DNA from: Poriferisodalis sp965221195
Lineage (GTDB): Bacteria > Actinomycetota > Acidimicrobiia > Acidimicrobiales > Poriferisodalaceae
Assembly: GCA_965221195.1 (NCBI GenBank)
Contig: OZ244864.1
Coordinates: forward strand, 1,922,001 to 1,986,000
DNA length: 64,000 nt
Direction of reading: 5' to 3'
A program made the translations under genes and the position numbers. This document shows, piece after piece, positions 52,562-61,647 of this stretch. The notes beneath the pieces are model-generated. The model was not told where the DNA came from and searched no databases. It saw only the letters and a program-made list of their open reading frames with translations. Position 1 is the stretch's first letter, and each line of letters opens with the position of its first letter.

Positions 52562-55057
52562 ATGGCCGGACCGAACGTACCGACCGCACCGACGACGATC
52601 GCTCGCGACATCCGTGAGATTGATGTCGCCGATGAAATGCGGGATTCCTTCATGCCCTACGCACTGTCGGTGACTACGGCGCGGGCTATCCCCGATGTCC
52701 GTGATGGCCTCAAACCAGTGCAGCGACGGATTCTGTACGTCATGGACGACCTAGGGCTGCGGCCTAACACACCGTTTCGTAAGTCCGCCGGCGTAGTGGG
52801 GGAGGTCATGGGCAAGTACCACCCTCACGGCGACAGTGCGATCTATGAGGCCATGGTTCGCCTCGGGCAAGACTTCTCCATGTCGGTTCCGTTGGTAGAT
52901 CCCAAAGGCAATTTCGGCAGTCTCGACGATCCACCTGCTGCTTACCGCTACACCGAAGCGAGGCTGCGGGGCGCAGCGATGACGATGACGGCTGACATTG
53001 ACGAAGACACGGTGGATTTTGTTCCGAATTTTGACGGTGAGCGGACCGAACCCACTTGCTTGCCGGCATTGCTGCCGAACCTGCTGGTAAATGGTGCCAG
53101 CGGCATAGCTGTAGGCATGGCCACCAACATGCCGCCGCACAATCTCAACGAGGTGGCCGCTGCAATCAAGATGGTGCTGCGACGCCCGCATCGCCGTCCG
53201 AGCATCACGACGTTGATGGAAGTGCTTCGCGGCCCTGATTTTCCCACCGGCGGCACCGTGGTGACAGATGAACAGCTCATCGCCGCCTACGAGACCGGCC
53301 GAGGATCGGTGCGGCTGCGAGCCACCGCTCATATCGAACGTCTGACCGCCACCAAACAAGCCATCGTGGTCACTGAGCTTCCGTACATGGTGGGTCCAGA
53401 GCGAGTGTTGGCGAAGATCCGAGAGTTGGTCACCGCAGGTCGGCTCGACCAGGTAGCTGAGATAGAGGACCTGTCGGGTCGCACCAGCGGGCTGCGCTTG
53501 GTGATCGAATGCAAACCCCACGCCGACCCCAATCAGGTCTTAGCCGAGCTGTGGCGGCGGACGCCGCTTGAGGAGTCGTTTGGTATCAACAACGTGGCGC
53601 TCGTAGATGGCGTGCCGCAGACTCTGGGCGTCCGGGAGCTGTGCGAGCACTACATCGCCCACCGGCTTGCGGTCATCGTGCGCCGCACGCAGCATCGGCT
53701 AGATCGGGCACGCGAGCGCGAGCACATAGTGGAGGGTCTGCTTGCCGCTCTAGATGCCATTGAGGAAGTCATCGCCATCATTCGAGGTTCAGCCGACGCA
53801 GCGGCTGCCCGAGTTGCGCTGATGGCGCGGCTCAGCCTCAGCGAAGTGCAAGCCAACCACATCCTCGACATGGCGCTGCGGCGTCTGACGGCGCTCGAAG
53901 CTCGCAAACTTGCAGATGAGCTGACCGAACTGCGCGAAGCCATCGCTTCGTATCTCGTCATCCTCGAATCCGACGAGCGTCGGCGTCAAATCGTGGCCGA
54001 AGAACTTGATGATGTCGTCGAGCGTTTTGGTGGTGCTCGCCGCAGCACGCTTGTCGAACGCTGCGAGGTTGACGCTGAAGCTGCGCGTCTGGCCGATGCT
54101 GCGACCCGAACCGCGACCACCCAGCCGACTTTGGGCACTTCGCTGGCTGGGATCGGACCCAGCACAGCGGCAATCAGTGGCGTGAGCACTGTGACGCTGT
54201 CGACCTCTGGGTTGCTTGGGCGTCGCCCTGCTGAGGACGCACTGGAGGCCAAGCCGGGCCGCCATGACGTGATTGCCGCATCTGTGACGGTGTCCGATCT
54301 CGGAACGGTGACAGCGCTCACCGACAAGGCGCGTCTTCTTTCCATCGACGTGCAGGCGGTTCCTGAGATGGTGCGCGGCAGCAGAGGAGCACCTCAAAGC
54401 GAAATGCTTGATCTGTCACGCAAAGAGCGAGTAGTGGCACTTCTGACCGCGCGACCTGAGGCAGATGTGTTGGCACTAGTGACTCGCAGCGGGACCGCGA
54501 AACGGGTGTATGTGGCTGATTTGTTGGCGCTGCGCGACGGTGCTGTGGCCATGACACTGCGCGATCGTGATCGGCTCGCTGCTGCCGTTGCTGCGCCCGA
54601 CGGTGCCGAATTGGCCATCGTGTCTTCTAGTGGGCATGTTCTGCGCACAGCGTGCGATGAGTTCGCTCTGCGTAAACCGAACGCCGGGGGAGTACACGCC
54701 ATGAAGCTGGCTTCGGGTGCCGCCGTGCTTGCTGGCGCAGAAGTTGCTTTTGGCACAGTGGTGGTTGCGGTGACCGACGAAGGCACTCTAAAAGTGACCG
54801 ACATCTCAGAAGTGCCGACCCAGGGCCGCGGCACCGCCGGGTCGCCCACAGTGCGCTTCGGCGGCTTTGAAACCTGTGTGCGGTACGCGTGGATTGGTGT
54901 CAATCGCCAGATTGCCGCCATCGTGATGCTTGATGGCCATCGGGGCCGCCTTGACCCCACCCCTGTGCGCCCCGAGCTGTCCCCGACCAAGCGAAACCTG
55001 CGGGCTCTGCGGGCAGATCACCAAATCGCCGCTATCGGCTGGGACCGGTTCGCATGA
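52562..55057 (+). CDS. parC: Type IIA DNA topoisomerase subunit A (ParC/GyrA-like)
   Basis: 831 aa. SYVITARAIPD-like ALSVTTARAIPDVRDGLKPVQRRILY, the quinolone-region GKYHPHGDSAIYEAMVRLGQDF, and the catalytic tyrosine in YRYTEARL. C-terminal beta-pinwheel repeats (about 560-830) lack a clear GyrA box (QRRGGKG), arguing for topoisomerase IV or a non-canonical gyrase. The gene order A then B with ATGA overlap is also unlike gyrB-gyrA. Relaxes or decatenates DNA. ATG 52562 follows AAGGGCC. Confidence 0.88.
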   Translation: MAGPNVPTAPTTIARDIREIDVADEMRDSFMPYALSVTTARAIPDVRDGLKPVQRRILYVMDDLGLRPNTPFRKSAGVVGEVMGKYHPHGDSAIYEAMVRLGQDFSMSVPLVDPKGNFGSLDDPPAAYRYTEARLRGAAMTMTADIDEDTVDFVPNFDGERTEPTCLPALLPNLLVNGASGIAVGMATNMPPHNLNEVAAAIKMVLRRPHRRPSITTLMEVLRGPDFPTGGTVVTDEQLIAAYETGRGSVRLRATAHIERLTATKQAIVVTELPYMVGPERVLAKIRELVTAGRLDQVAEIEDLSGRTSGLRLVIECKPHADPNQVLAELWRRTPLEESFGINNVALVDGVPQTLGVRELCEHYIAHRLAVIVRRTQHRLDRAREREHIVEGLLAALDAIEEVIAIIRGSADAAAARVALMARLSLSEVQANHILDMALRRLTALEARKLADELTELREAIASYLVILESDERRRQIVAEELDDVVERFGGARRSTLVERCEVDAEAARLADAATRTATTQPTLGTSLAGIGPSTAAISGVSTVTLSTSGLLGRRPAEDALEAKPGRHDVIAASVTVSDLGTVTALTDKARLLSIDVQAVPEMVRGSRGAPQSEMLDLSRKERVVALLTARPEADVLALVTRSGTAKRVYVADLLALRDGAVAMTLRDRDRLAAAVAAPDGAELAIVSSSGHVLRTACDEFALRKPNAGGVHAMKLASGAAVLAGAEVAFGTVVVAVTDEGTLKVTDISEVPTQGRGTAGSPTVRFGGFETCVRYAWIGVNRQIAAIVMLDGHRGRLDPTPVRPELSPTKRNLRALRADHQIAAIGWDRFA

Positions 55058-57141
55058 GCATGACAATTTCCGAACGCAACGCCGATGATGGTGGACTGCC
55101 ACAAACAGCACCAACCGCTGCTGGGGGAGCCCAGAACTACGATGCCGATGCCATTGAAGTGCTTGAAGGCCTTGAGGCGGTCCGCAAACGTCCCGGCATG
55201 TACATCGGCGGCACCGGCGCAGGCGGCTTGACGCATCTGCTGTGGGAGATCATCGACAACGCCGTGGACGAAGCGGCGGCGGGTTACGGCAAGCTGATTG
55301 AGATCAGCTTTCATGCCGATGGCTCCTATGAAGTCGGCGATCGGGGACGCGGTATACCGGTAGACATCAAAGACGGCGAGGTCACCGCACTCGAAGTGGT
55401 GTTTACCGAGCTGCACGCCGGTGGCAAATTCGGAAACGGCGCATACGGCGCATCGGGAGGACTGCACGGCGTCGGCGCTTCGGTAGTGAACGCTCTGTCG
55501 TCTCGTTTGGAAGTTGAAGTTGACCGCAACGGACGCACGCATCGGCTGGAATTTCGCGAGCGTGTCGCTGGCACTACCGATGGTCGGGGACATTTTCGGC
55601 CCGGTCATTCGCTCAAAGTGGTTGGCAAGGTGCCGCCGAAACGGACCGGCACCAGGGTGCGCTATTGGCCCGACACCAATGTCTTTGATACCGACGCAGC
55701 GGTCAGCTACGCCGAGGTCCGCGAGCGCGTCGAACAGGCCTGCTTTTTGGTGCCCAAGGCTAAGTTCACGCTGACAGACCGCCGTCGCGAGCCGATTGTC
55801 GCAGAAGAACTGATGTCGTCGGGCGGGCTGGCCGATTATGTCGAGCAGCTGCGCGGCGACACCGAACCAGTCGGCGGACTCATTGAGATTGAAGGTGTTG
55901 ACACTTTCAATGAGCAGGTGCCGGTAGACGGACAACTCACTGAGGTCACCCGCCACTGCGAGGTGGATGTGGCTCTGCGATGGTGCGCTTGCTTCGACGC
56001 TCGCATTGTGAGCTTTGTGAACACCATCCCCACACCCGACGGCGGCACACATGTGACAGGTTTTGAGCGAGCCTTGACAACGGCTGTGAACGGAGCCCTA
56101 GCAGATGCAGATCTGCGCAAGCTGCGACGCTTAGGCGATGACGCTCGGGCTCAGCGAGAAGATGCCCAAGAAGGTCTCATCGCGGTGGTGCGGGTGACGT
56201 TCGGCGAGCCCCAGTTTCGCGGCCAAACGAAGCGAGAACTCGGCACACCGCAAGTGCAGCGCATCGTCAACAACGTTGTACGCGACGGACTGCGTGACTG
56301 GTTCTCAGGTGCTGCAAAATCGAGCAGGCGCATTTACGTCAAGTCGGTGCTCGACAAGATCTCAGATGCAGTAGTGAACCGCGTTGATGCACGCCGTGCG
56401 CTGGATCATCGGCGCAAGGCCGCATCGCTGGGCTCTGGCGGCATGCCAGCCAAACTGGCCGATTGTCGTTTGCATCCCGATGGCGAGCTGTTGATCGTGG
56501 AAGGCGATTCAGCGGCGGGACCGGCAAAACGGGCGCGTGATAGCGCTTGGCAGGCCGTGCTGCCTTTGCGCGGCAAAGTAGTGAACGCCGGCAAGGGAAC
56601 ACCTAAGGCCGTGCTCGACAACGCCGAAGCTGCGGCGCTGTTCACAGCGGTAGGCGGCGGCTCAGGCGCCGATTTCGATGTGGACCAGATCCGCTATAGC
56701 CGTATTGTTTTGCTGGCTGATGCTGATGTTGACGGCAGCCACATTCGCTGCTTGGTGCTGACGCTGCTGTACCACTACATGCATCCGCTGCTTTGCGCCG
56801 GACGAGTGTTTGCCGCTCAGCCGCCGACGCATGCCTTCACCATCGGCCAAGAGAAACGATTCGTCTATTCCGAAGCCGAGCGTGACGTTCTTGCAACCGA
56901 GCTAGATGACTCAGGCCGGCGCTACCGGCTGACCCGCTTCAAAGGGTTAGGCGAGATGGACGACGAAGAACTGTTTGAAACCACGCTGAATCCAAAGACC
57001 CGTGTGCTGCGTCAGATCACCATCGGCGACGCGCAGGCTGCCAAACATGCATTTGAGGTGATGATGGGCGCAGCGGTTGATCCGCGCAAAAGCTTCATCA
57101 TTGACCACAGCGCCAGCTACGGGCACGCCCTCGACATCTGA
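55054..57141 (+). CDS. parE: Type IIA DNA topoisomerase subunit B (ParE/GyrB-like)
   Basis: 695 aa. GHKL ATPase: EIIDNAVDEAAAG, DRGRGIPVD, LHAGGKFGNGAYGASGGLHGVGASVVNALS. TOPRIM: EGDSAAGPAKRARDS (GyrB usually EGDSAGGSAK), LADADVDGSHI, and RFKGLGEMDDEELFETT. Forms the heterotetramer with the preceding subunit, whose stop it overlaps (ATGA). ParE versus GyrB cannot be settled without knowing whether gyrBA exist elsewhere. Confidence 0.9.
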   Translation: MSMTISERNADDGGLPQTAPTAAGGAQNYDADAIEVLEGLEAVRKRPGMYIGGTGAGGLTHLLWEIIDNAVDEAAAGYGKLIEISFHADGSYEVGDRGRGIPVDIKDGEVTALEVVFTELHAGGKFGNGAYGASGGLHGVGASVVNALSSRLEVEVDRNGRTHRLEFRERVAGTTDGRGHFRPGHSLKVVGKVPPKRTGTRVRYWPDTNVFDTDAAVSYAEVRERVEQACFLVPKAKFTLTDRRREPIVAEELMSSGGLADYVEQLRGDTEPVGGLIEIEGVDTFNEQVPVDGQLTEVTRHCEVDVALRWCACFDARIVSFVNTIPTPDGGTHVTGFERALTTAVNGALADADLRKLRRLGDDARAQREDAQEGLIAVVRVTFGEPQFRGQTKRELGTPQVQRIVNNVVRDGLRDWFSGAAKSSRRIYVKSVLDKISDAVVNRVDARRALDHRRKAASLGSGGMPAKLADCRLHPDGELLIVEGDSAAGPAKRARDSAWQAVLPLRGKVVNAGKGTPKAVLDNAEAAALFTAVGGGSGADFDVDQIRYSRIVLLADADVDGSHIRCLVLTLLYHYMHPLLCAGRVFAAQPPTHAFTIGQEKRFVYSEAERDVLATELDDSGRRYRLTRFKGLGEMDDEELFETTLNPKTRVLRQITIGDAQAAKHAFEVMMGAAVDPRKSFIIDHSASYGHALDI

Positions 57142-57404
57142 GCACCGAACCCAGCCCGCCGAACCCAGCCCGCCGAGTCTGGGCTAGCTGAGCCAGGACT
57201 AGCCGAGACTGGCTAGCCGAACTTGGCCACCCAAACAGCTAGCTAACGCCGATAATCTACATTATGTCAAGTTGGGGTAATGTGGGGGCAAGACCGGTAG
57301 AACGCTGAGCCGAGACCGGTAGGTCTGAGACTGGTAGAGCCGAGGCTTTGAGTTAGGGCGTCAGCGTCACACTGTCAGACAGTCGGCCTGTTCGGCAGGT
57401 TGCT
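57142..57404. other. Repeat-rich intergenic region
   Basis: About 260 bp with no gene seen. It has two copies of CCGAACCCAGCCCG near 57146-57173, several GGCTAGC(C/T)-type elements (57181-57245) and three (G)AGAC(C/T)GGTAG elements (57290-57340). An AT-rich spot (TAATCTACATTATG, then GGTAATGTGG) could form a short hairpin with CTACATTA / TAATGTGG pairing. Confidence 0.55.
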
Positions 57405-58181
57405 CTAGGAGGCCGCCGCTGCGGCTTGGCAGGCTTTGGTGGAGCGCATGAAGTCGTTGAAGCACCACGGTTGCCAGCCCGCTCGCTGCCAAAGCAGGTA
57501 AGCGACCTCCACGTTTACGGTTGGGTCCAGCCAGCGATCACAGGGTGATGGCTGACGGTCTCCTTCTTCGTAGAGCGCCTCTTTGACTACATGGCACCAT
57601 TTGGCCGCTGGCGTTGACTGTGTTTTATCGTCGCAGAGAAGTTCGAAAGGTGCAATGCTCTCAGGCAGAGCATCCACATCGGGCAATCGGTCACCAGATG
57701 TGCCGGCCCAGCAGGTGGCGTTGATCTGCATGAGTCCCCAATCGTTGGTCGGAGAGATCAAGCGCGGGCTGCATCGAGATTCGCGCCAAGCCATTGCCAA
57801 GGCGATTTCGGGGTCCCAGTCTTTGCCGTCGGTAACGAGTTCGCGGAATTTCCAGCACTCTGCCCAAGAATCGTTGGGTGCGATTTCTGCCAGATCCAAA
57901 AACGCTGTAGCCGTCTGGGCTAGCGACAAAACCGGGCCGGCGGGTTCTGGCACGCGCGGTACCTCGAGCGTTTCGCTGCGAAGTGGGTCCATGGCGGTGG
58001 GCAACTGCGGCACCTCAACAAAGGTGTACGGCACTTCGGCGGCCGATGCTTGCTCCAAAATCGGATCGGCGCGACTGACACCGATCGCTTCGGGCTGATG
58101 CGGAGCGACAGCACCGGTCACCATGATTCCTGCGAGAATCAAGACCGTCGGAGTAATGAGGAGGTGCTTACGAATGAGCAT
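57405..58181 (-). CDS. Secreted lytic-transglycosylase-like (SLT-fold) protein
   Basis: 258 aa. A signal peptide or anchor (KHLLITPTVLILAGIMVTGAVA) is followed by a variable stretch, then WDPEIALAMAWRESRCSPRLI with the catalytic-type glutamate and NDWGLMQINATCW, the SLT/lysozyme signature. Six or more cysteines suggest disulfides. Would cleave peptidoglycan glycan strands outside the membrane. Its start at 58181 lies eight bases inside the divergent DsbA-like gene. Confidence 0.82.
   Translation of the reverse strand: MLIRKHLLITPTVLILAGIMVTGAVAPHQPEAIGVSRADPILEQASAAEVPYTFVEVPQLPTAMDPLRSETLEVPRVPEPAGPVLSLAQTATAFLDLAEIAPNDSWAECWKFRELVTDGKDWDPEIALAMAWRESRCSPRLISPTNDWGLMQINATCWAGTSGDRLPDVDALPESIAPFELLCDDKTQSTPAAKWCHVVKEALYEEGDRQPSPCDRWLDPTVNVEVAYLLWQRAGWQPWCFNDFMRSTKACQAAAAAS
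58159..58164 (+). promoter_or_regulatory. Ribosome binding site AGGAGG deciding the DsbA-like start
   Basis: AGGAGG ends nine bases before ATG 58174, so that ATG is preferred over 58123 and 58180. It lies inside the coding start of the opposite-strand SLT gene. Confidence 0.75.
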
Positions 58182-58908
58182 GAATTCTACGAACTATTCG
58201 GCCGTGACCGTTGCGGCTGAGACCTACGAGGGACCCACCGAGGTTGATTTCCATTTTGACGTGATGTGTCCGTGGGCGTACCAGACCTCCATTTGGATGC
58301 GCGATGTGCGAGACCAGCTGGGGCTGACAGTGAACTGGAAGTTCTTCAGTCTCGAAGAAGTGAACCTGCGTGAGGGCAAAAAACATCCGTGGGAGCGTGA
58401 CTGGAGCTACGGGTGGTCGATGATGCGCATCGGGGTCATCCTGCGACGTGAGTCCATGGATTTGGTAGATCAGTGGTACGCCGCCTCGGGCAAAGCTCTC
58501 CATGTAGACGGCAACCGACCGCACCACCCCGATGTGGCTCGTCACCTGCTGGCAGAAATCGGCGCCGACCCCGCCATCGTTGATCTTTCTATCGAAGACC
58601 AGAGCACTCACGACGAGATCCAAGCCGATCATCAGCGGGTGATCGACTCTGGCGGCTTCGGCGTGCCGACACTGTATTTTGGTGACACTGCCATGTTCGG
58701 ACCGGTGCTGCTTGATCCTCCCACAGGTGATGCAGCGTTGCGCCTGTGGGACTTAGTGGTGGGCTGGCTGGAGTTCCCCCACTTGTACGAAATACAACAC
58801 ATGCCGCGAGACGATCAGAAGATCTACAACACGTTCCGCCCGTATCTCAAAGCGAGAGACTGGGTGAGCATCAACCGCGGCAGCGTCGTGGGCATCGAAC
58901 CCGGCTAG
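58174..58908 (+). CDS. DsbA-fold thioredoxin-like protein (CPWA motif)
   Basis: 244 aa. FHFDVMCPWAYQTSIWMRDV is the DsbA-family active site with CPWA in place of CPWC, and GGFGVPTLYFGD holds the cis-proline loop. Related actinobacterial proteins act with mycothiol (Rv2466c-like, CPWC) or as isomerases (HCCA type, SPWA/Y). A single active-site cysteine points to a reductase or glutathione/mycothiol-dependent isomerase rather than a disulfide isomerase. No signal peptide. Confidence 0.8.
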   Translation: MSMNSTNYSAVTVAAETYEGPTEVDFHFDVMCPWAYQTSIWMRDVRDQLGLTVNWKFFSLEEVNLREGKKHPWERDWSYGWSMMRIGVILRRESMDLVDQWYAASGKALHVDGNRPHHPDVARHLLAEIGADPAIVDLSIEDQSTHDEIQADHQRVIDSGGFGVPTLYFGDTAMFGPVLLDPPTGDAALRLWDLVVGWLEFPHLYEIQHMPRDDQKIYNTFRPYLKARDWVSINRGSVVGIEPG

Positions 58909-58950
58909 CGCACTTCGCCCAGCAAACCATTCTTCCAGCTAGCAATCCAC

Positions 58951-61500
58951 TCAGCTGCGGCCGAGTATGCGCTGCGCAAGTTGAGTTGCTGTTTCGATGC
59001 GAGTTGCACCGCTGTAGCGCGGCGCAACCACACCGGCCACAAGTGCGCGTATCTGTGCTTCTACTTGGGGTGTGATAACAGCAGCGCCGCCAATGAGTGG
59101 TGTGCGATCCGGCTGATAGTCGCTCAGCAGTGCGCTGAGCGGTGCTGGCACTGTGTCGATCTCGGTGAACGCCAGTGCGCTGTACGGCGTGGCTGCAGCT
59201 AGCGCGACAGCGGCGCCCATGTCTGGTTGCCGAGAGCCGTTAGCGATGATGATGCTGACTTTTTCTTGGACCAGCTTGGCGGGATCACCCAGCGTGTAAC
59301 GCGCAGCAACAGCGGCGGTTTCTTCGCGTGTTTCTCCGCTGAGGCGCGTCACGGTTGCGTTGGACGCAGCCGTAGCGATTGCGGTTTGCGTTTGGGCGCT
59401 AATGGCATCGCCGGTGGACACAACCAAGACAGCCGATGGGCGACGGTCGGTTAGCAGTTGCTTGGTGGCATCAGCCAGCGTGCCGTCTTCGTTGATGTAG
59501 GCCACAGCAGCGGTCCGAGTTGAACGTGCAGCTAGCGCGGCGGCGACGGTGGCGTCGTGGTCGCTCCAGCCGTCAGCTACGACGATGACCGGGCCACCTA
59601 CGTTGGTGGCATTGCGGCCGCGGGCGGTGCCGAGCACTGTGTTGGCAATGGCTGTAGCGGTTTCGATGCGGGTGGGGCCTTCAATGCGCTCAATTTTGGT
59701 GCTGGTGCGTACCGCAGCTATGGCGTCGTACACATCAGCCGAGACAGCCGCTATGCCGCCGACAACGACGATACGTGCGGGTCGCTGACTAACGATGAGG
59801 CTTCGCAGTGGTGCTGCGAGCTCATCAGACTCGGTGTAGACCACGGCTGAGTTGGGCGTACGAGCCGACAATGCTGCAGCCGCAGCGATATCGGGAGCGC
59901 TGTAGCCATTCGCAACGATGAGCACCGCGTCAGAGGTCGCCGCAGGTCGGGCGCGTGTAGTGGTGCCACCGCCACCGCCACCGCCACCGCCACCGCCGCC
60001 ACCACTGCTGGGTGTGCTTGGCTGAGGATTACTGGGCGTGCTCGGCTGCGGGTTTGATGGCTGCGGATTTGACGGTGGAGGGGTCGTACTGTCGCGGGTG
60101 CAAGGGGTTCCATCGTCTTCACAGACAGTGATCGAGTCTTGGCGTGGATTCCCCAGTACATACGCAGGGTCACTAATCAGGGTGAAAGTTACCTCACCGT
60201 CGGGTTCCTCTACATTGTCGGTAGGTAACGGGAATTCGGCTAGGCCGCTTGACTGGCCAGCTGGAATAACAAGTTCACTGGTGTCTCCGCCACGATTGTT
60301 GTCAAGATTGTCAGGCAAGTAATCCGCGCCAGATGGACCGGTGTTGGCGACGGTGTAGCGGACTGTCAGATCCTGCGTTTGGGTTTCGCTCAGGGAAACC
60401 CTAAATGACGCCTCGCCGCCTTCAATCGCCACCCCAAGAGTGCTTGACACCGTCGCTATCGGCGGCTGAGTCGGCCTGACTGCCGCGCAAGGAGTGGTAC
60501 GCGTGCCGTCGTCGTCGCAGATGACATGGACAGACCTGCTGGCGCTACGGACAAGACTAAGCCAACTAGGCGACACAGTTGCATCTGGTTCTTCGGGGTC
60601 TGGTACGGCCCAGTCAAATACCGCAGTGACGATGATGGTTTCGTCGGGTTCAGCATCGGTATCGCCATTGATGCGCAAAAAATACTCTTCAAATAATCCA
60701 GCCGGCTGCGGATCTGTGTACGCACCAACCTGAGCTATGCAACGTTGTTCGTCTGTGACCAAAGAAGTGACTTCGTTTACTTCCGGTACTGGGTTGGGCG
60801 GCCGCGGGGAAGTTCCGCGGACAATTACTTGGTAGTCGTTGCCGGGTTCTCTGCCGGGTGTCGCGGTGCCACTAAAACATAGCAAAAACGGGGCATCCCC
60901 GCCGGTGCCCCATGACGGATCAGTAGTGAAGGTGATGGGGATATATGTGGTGCCCGAGTTTCCTTCATCAGCTTTGTCGAGACTTCCCATCGAAACTGTT
61001 ACCGAAGAAGGGTTGTCGTTGTCCGCAACAGCCACCGAGGCTTGGCCGCTCTCCCCAATTACATACGCAGAGTCCGCAAGTATTGTGGCGGTTATTTCAC
61101 CGTCTGGCTCGTCTACGTCGTCATTATGAATTCTGAACCTAGATGTAGAGCTTGTTTGACCCGCTCGAATCACTCTTGTAAGATTAGTATATGTAACTTG
61201 AGGGTTCAGATAGTTTGACCCGTCAGGCCCCGTGTCAGCGAGGCTATAGAGAACGCTGAGATCTTGTGTTATAGCTTGGTCTATGGAAAAACTGAAAACC
61301 GCAAAACCTAACGCGCTATTGTCGTCTACTTCTGCCGCCGCAGCACCACTCGACACTGTCACAGTCGGCAGCGGCGGTGTTTGAGCTGCAACATTGCCGA
61401 GTGGCACGACGCTCAGCGTTGCTGCCATGGCAATACAAGACAAGACTGCTGTCCAAACACGCCTGCCGATGTTGGTTCTAAATTTCGGAGAGGACATCAT
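58951..61500 (-). CDS. Surface protein: Calx-beta repeats, Gly-rich linker, CWB2 cell-wall-binding repeats
   Basis: 849 aa. Signal peptide residues 1-40 (cleavage near VAAQ). Three Calx-beta-like repeats follow (about 45-165, 167-335, 345-470) with DNDVDEPDGEITATI-type and DNVEEPDGEVTFTL blocks. Then a Pro/Asn/Gln/Ser linker and 13 consecutive glycines, then three CWB2 (PF04122-type) repeats from about residue 525 (LIVANGYSAPDIAAAAALS, RIEGPTRIETATAIA). Probably a cell-wall-attached adhesin or matrix protein. ATG 61500 and 61497 are both possible. Upstream lies a promoter, a leaderless ATG and a run of 15 C on the coding strand. Confidence 0.88.
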   Translation of the reverse strand: MMSSPKFRTNIGRRVWTAVLSCIAMAATLSVVPLGNVAAQTPPLPTVTVSSGAAAAEVDDNSALGFAVFSFSIDQAITQDLSVLYSLADTGPDGSNYLNPQVTYTNLTRVIRAGQTSSTSRFRIHNDDVDEPDGEITATILADSAYVIGESGQASVAVADNDNPSSVTVSMGSLDKADEGNSGTTYIPITFTTDPSWGTGGDAPFLLCFSGTATPGREPGNDYQVIVRGTSPRPPNPVPEVNEVTSLVTDEQRCIAQVGAYTDPQPAGLFEEYFLRINGDTDAEPDETIIVTAVFDWAVPDPEEPDATVSPSWLSLVRSASRSVHVICDDDGTRTTPCAAVRPTQPPIATVSSTLGVAIEGGEASFRVSLSETQTQDLTVRYTVANTGPSGADYLPDNLDNNRGGDTSELVIPAGQSSGLAEFPLPTDNVEEPDGEVTFTLISDPAYVLGNPRQDSITVCEDDGTPCTRDSTTPPPSNPQPSNPQPSTPSNPQPSTPSSGGGGGGGGGGGGGTTTRARPAATSDAVLIVANGYSAPDIAAAAALSARTPNSAVVYTESDELAAPLRSLIVSQRPARIVVVGGIAAVSADVYDAIAAVRTSTKIERIEGPTRIETATAIANTVLGTARGRNATNVGGPVIVVADGWSDHDATVAAALAARSTRTAAVAYINEDGTLADATKQLLTDRRPSAVLVVSTGDAISAQTQTAIATAASNATVTRLSGETREETAAVAARYTLGDPAKLVQEKVSIIIANGSRQPDMGAAVALAAATPYSALAFTEIDTVPAPLSALLSDYQPDRTPLIGGAAVITPQVEAQIRALVAGVVAPRYSGATRIETATQLAQRILGRS
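59964..60003 (-). repeat. Glycine-run minisatellite in the surface protein
   Basis: A (GGTGGC)n-type tract encoding 13 consecutive glycines between the Calx-beta and CWB2 regions. Length change here would be in frame only in steps of three bases. Confidence 0.8.
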
Positions 61501-61507
61501 CAGCTGC

Positions 61508-61579
61508 CTATCCGCCGGTTGGCGACTCGCGCCAAAGAGGGGGGGGGGGGGGGTATGAACTGCTAAACGACGAAGCCAT
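61508..61579 (-). other. Short leaderless ORF through the poly-C tract, upstream of the surface protein
   Basis: ATG 61579 lies at the expected transcription start of the promoter. It reads MASSFSSSYPPPP through the tract and, with 15 C, stops at TAG 61508-61510, eight bases before ATG 61500. Nothing is recognised in the short peptide; its role is probably positional. Confidence 0.5.
61539..61553. repeat. Homopolymer: 15 G on the plus strand (15 C on the coding strand)
   Basis: Uninterrupted G run between the promoter and the start of the surface protein gene. Such tracts change length by slippage. Read depth across it is not visible, so the exact count could be a sequencing artefact. Confidence 0.9.
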
Positions 61580-61586
61580 AGCTTCT

Positions 61587-61615
61587 ATGTTACCGATGAG
61601 AGAATCTAAAGTCAA
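61587..61615 (-). promoter_or_regulatory. Sigma70-type promoter of the surface protein gene
   Basis: On the minus strand: -35 TTGACT (61610-61615), 17-bp spacer, -10 TAACAT (61587-61592). The predicted start, near 61579-61580, falls on the ATG at 61579. Confidence 0.7.
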
Positions 61616-61647
61616 GGAAGCCGCTGGGTGCTACTTGTTGACTGCTA

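Noticed and set aside
52562..57141. Calling the topoisomerase pair gyrA-gyrB outright
   Set aside because: Order A-B, no GyrA box and EGDSAAGPAK instead of EGDSAGGSAK favour a topoisomerase IV-like pair; the rest of the genome would be needed to decide.
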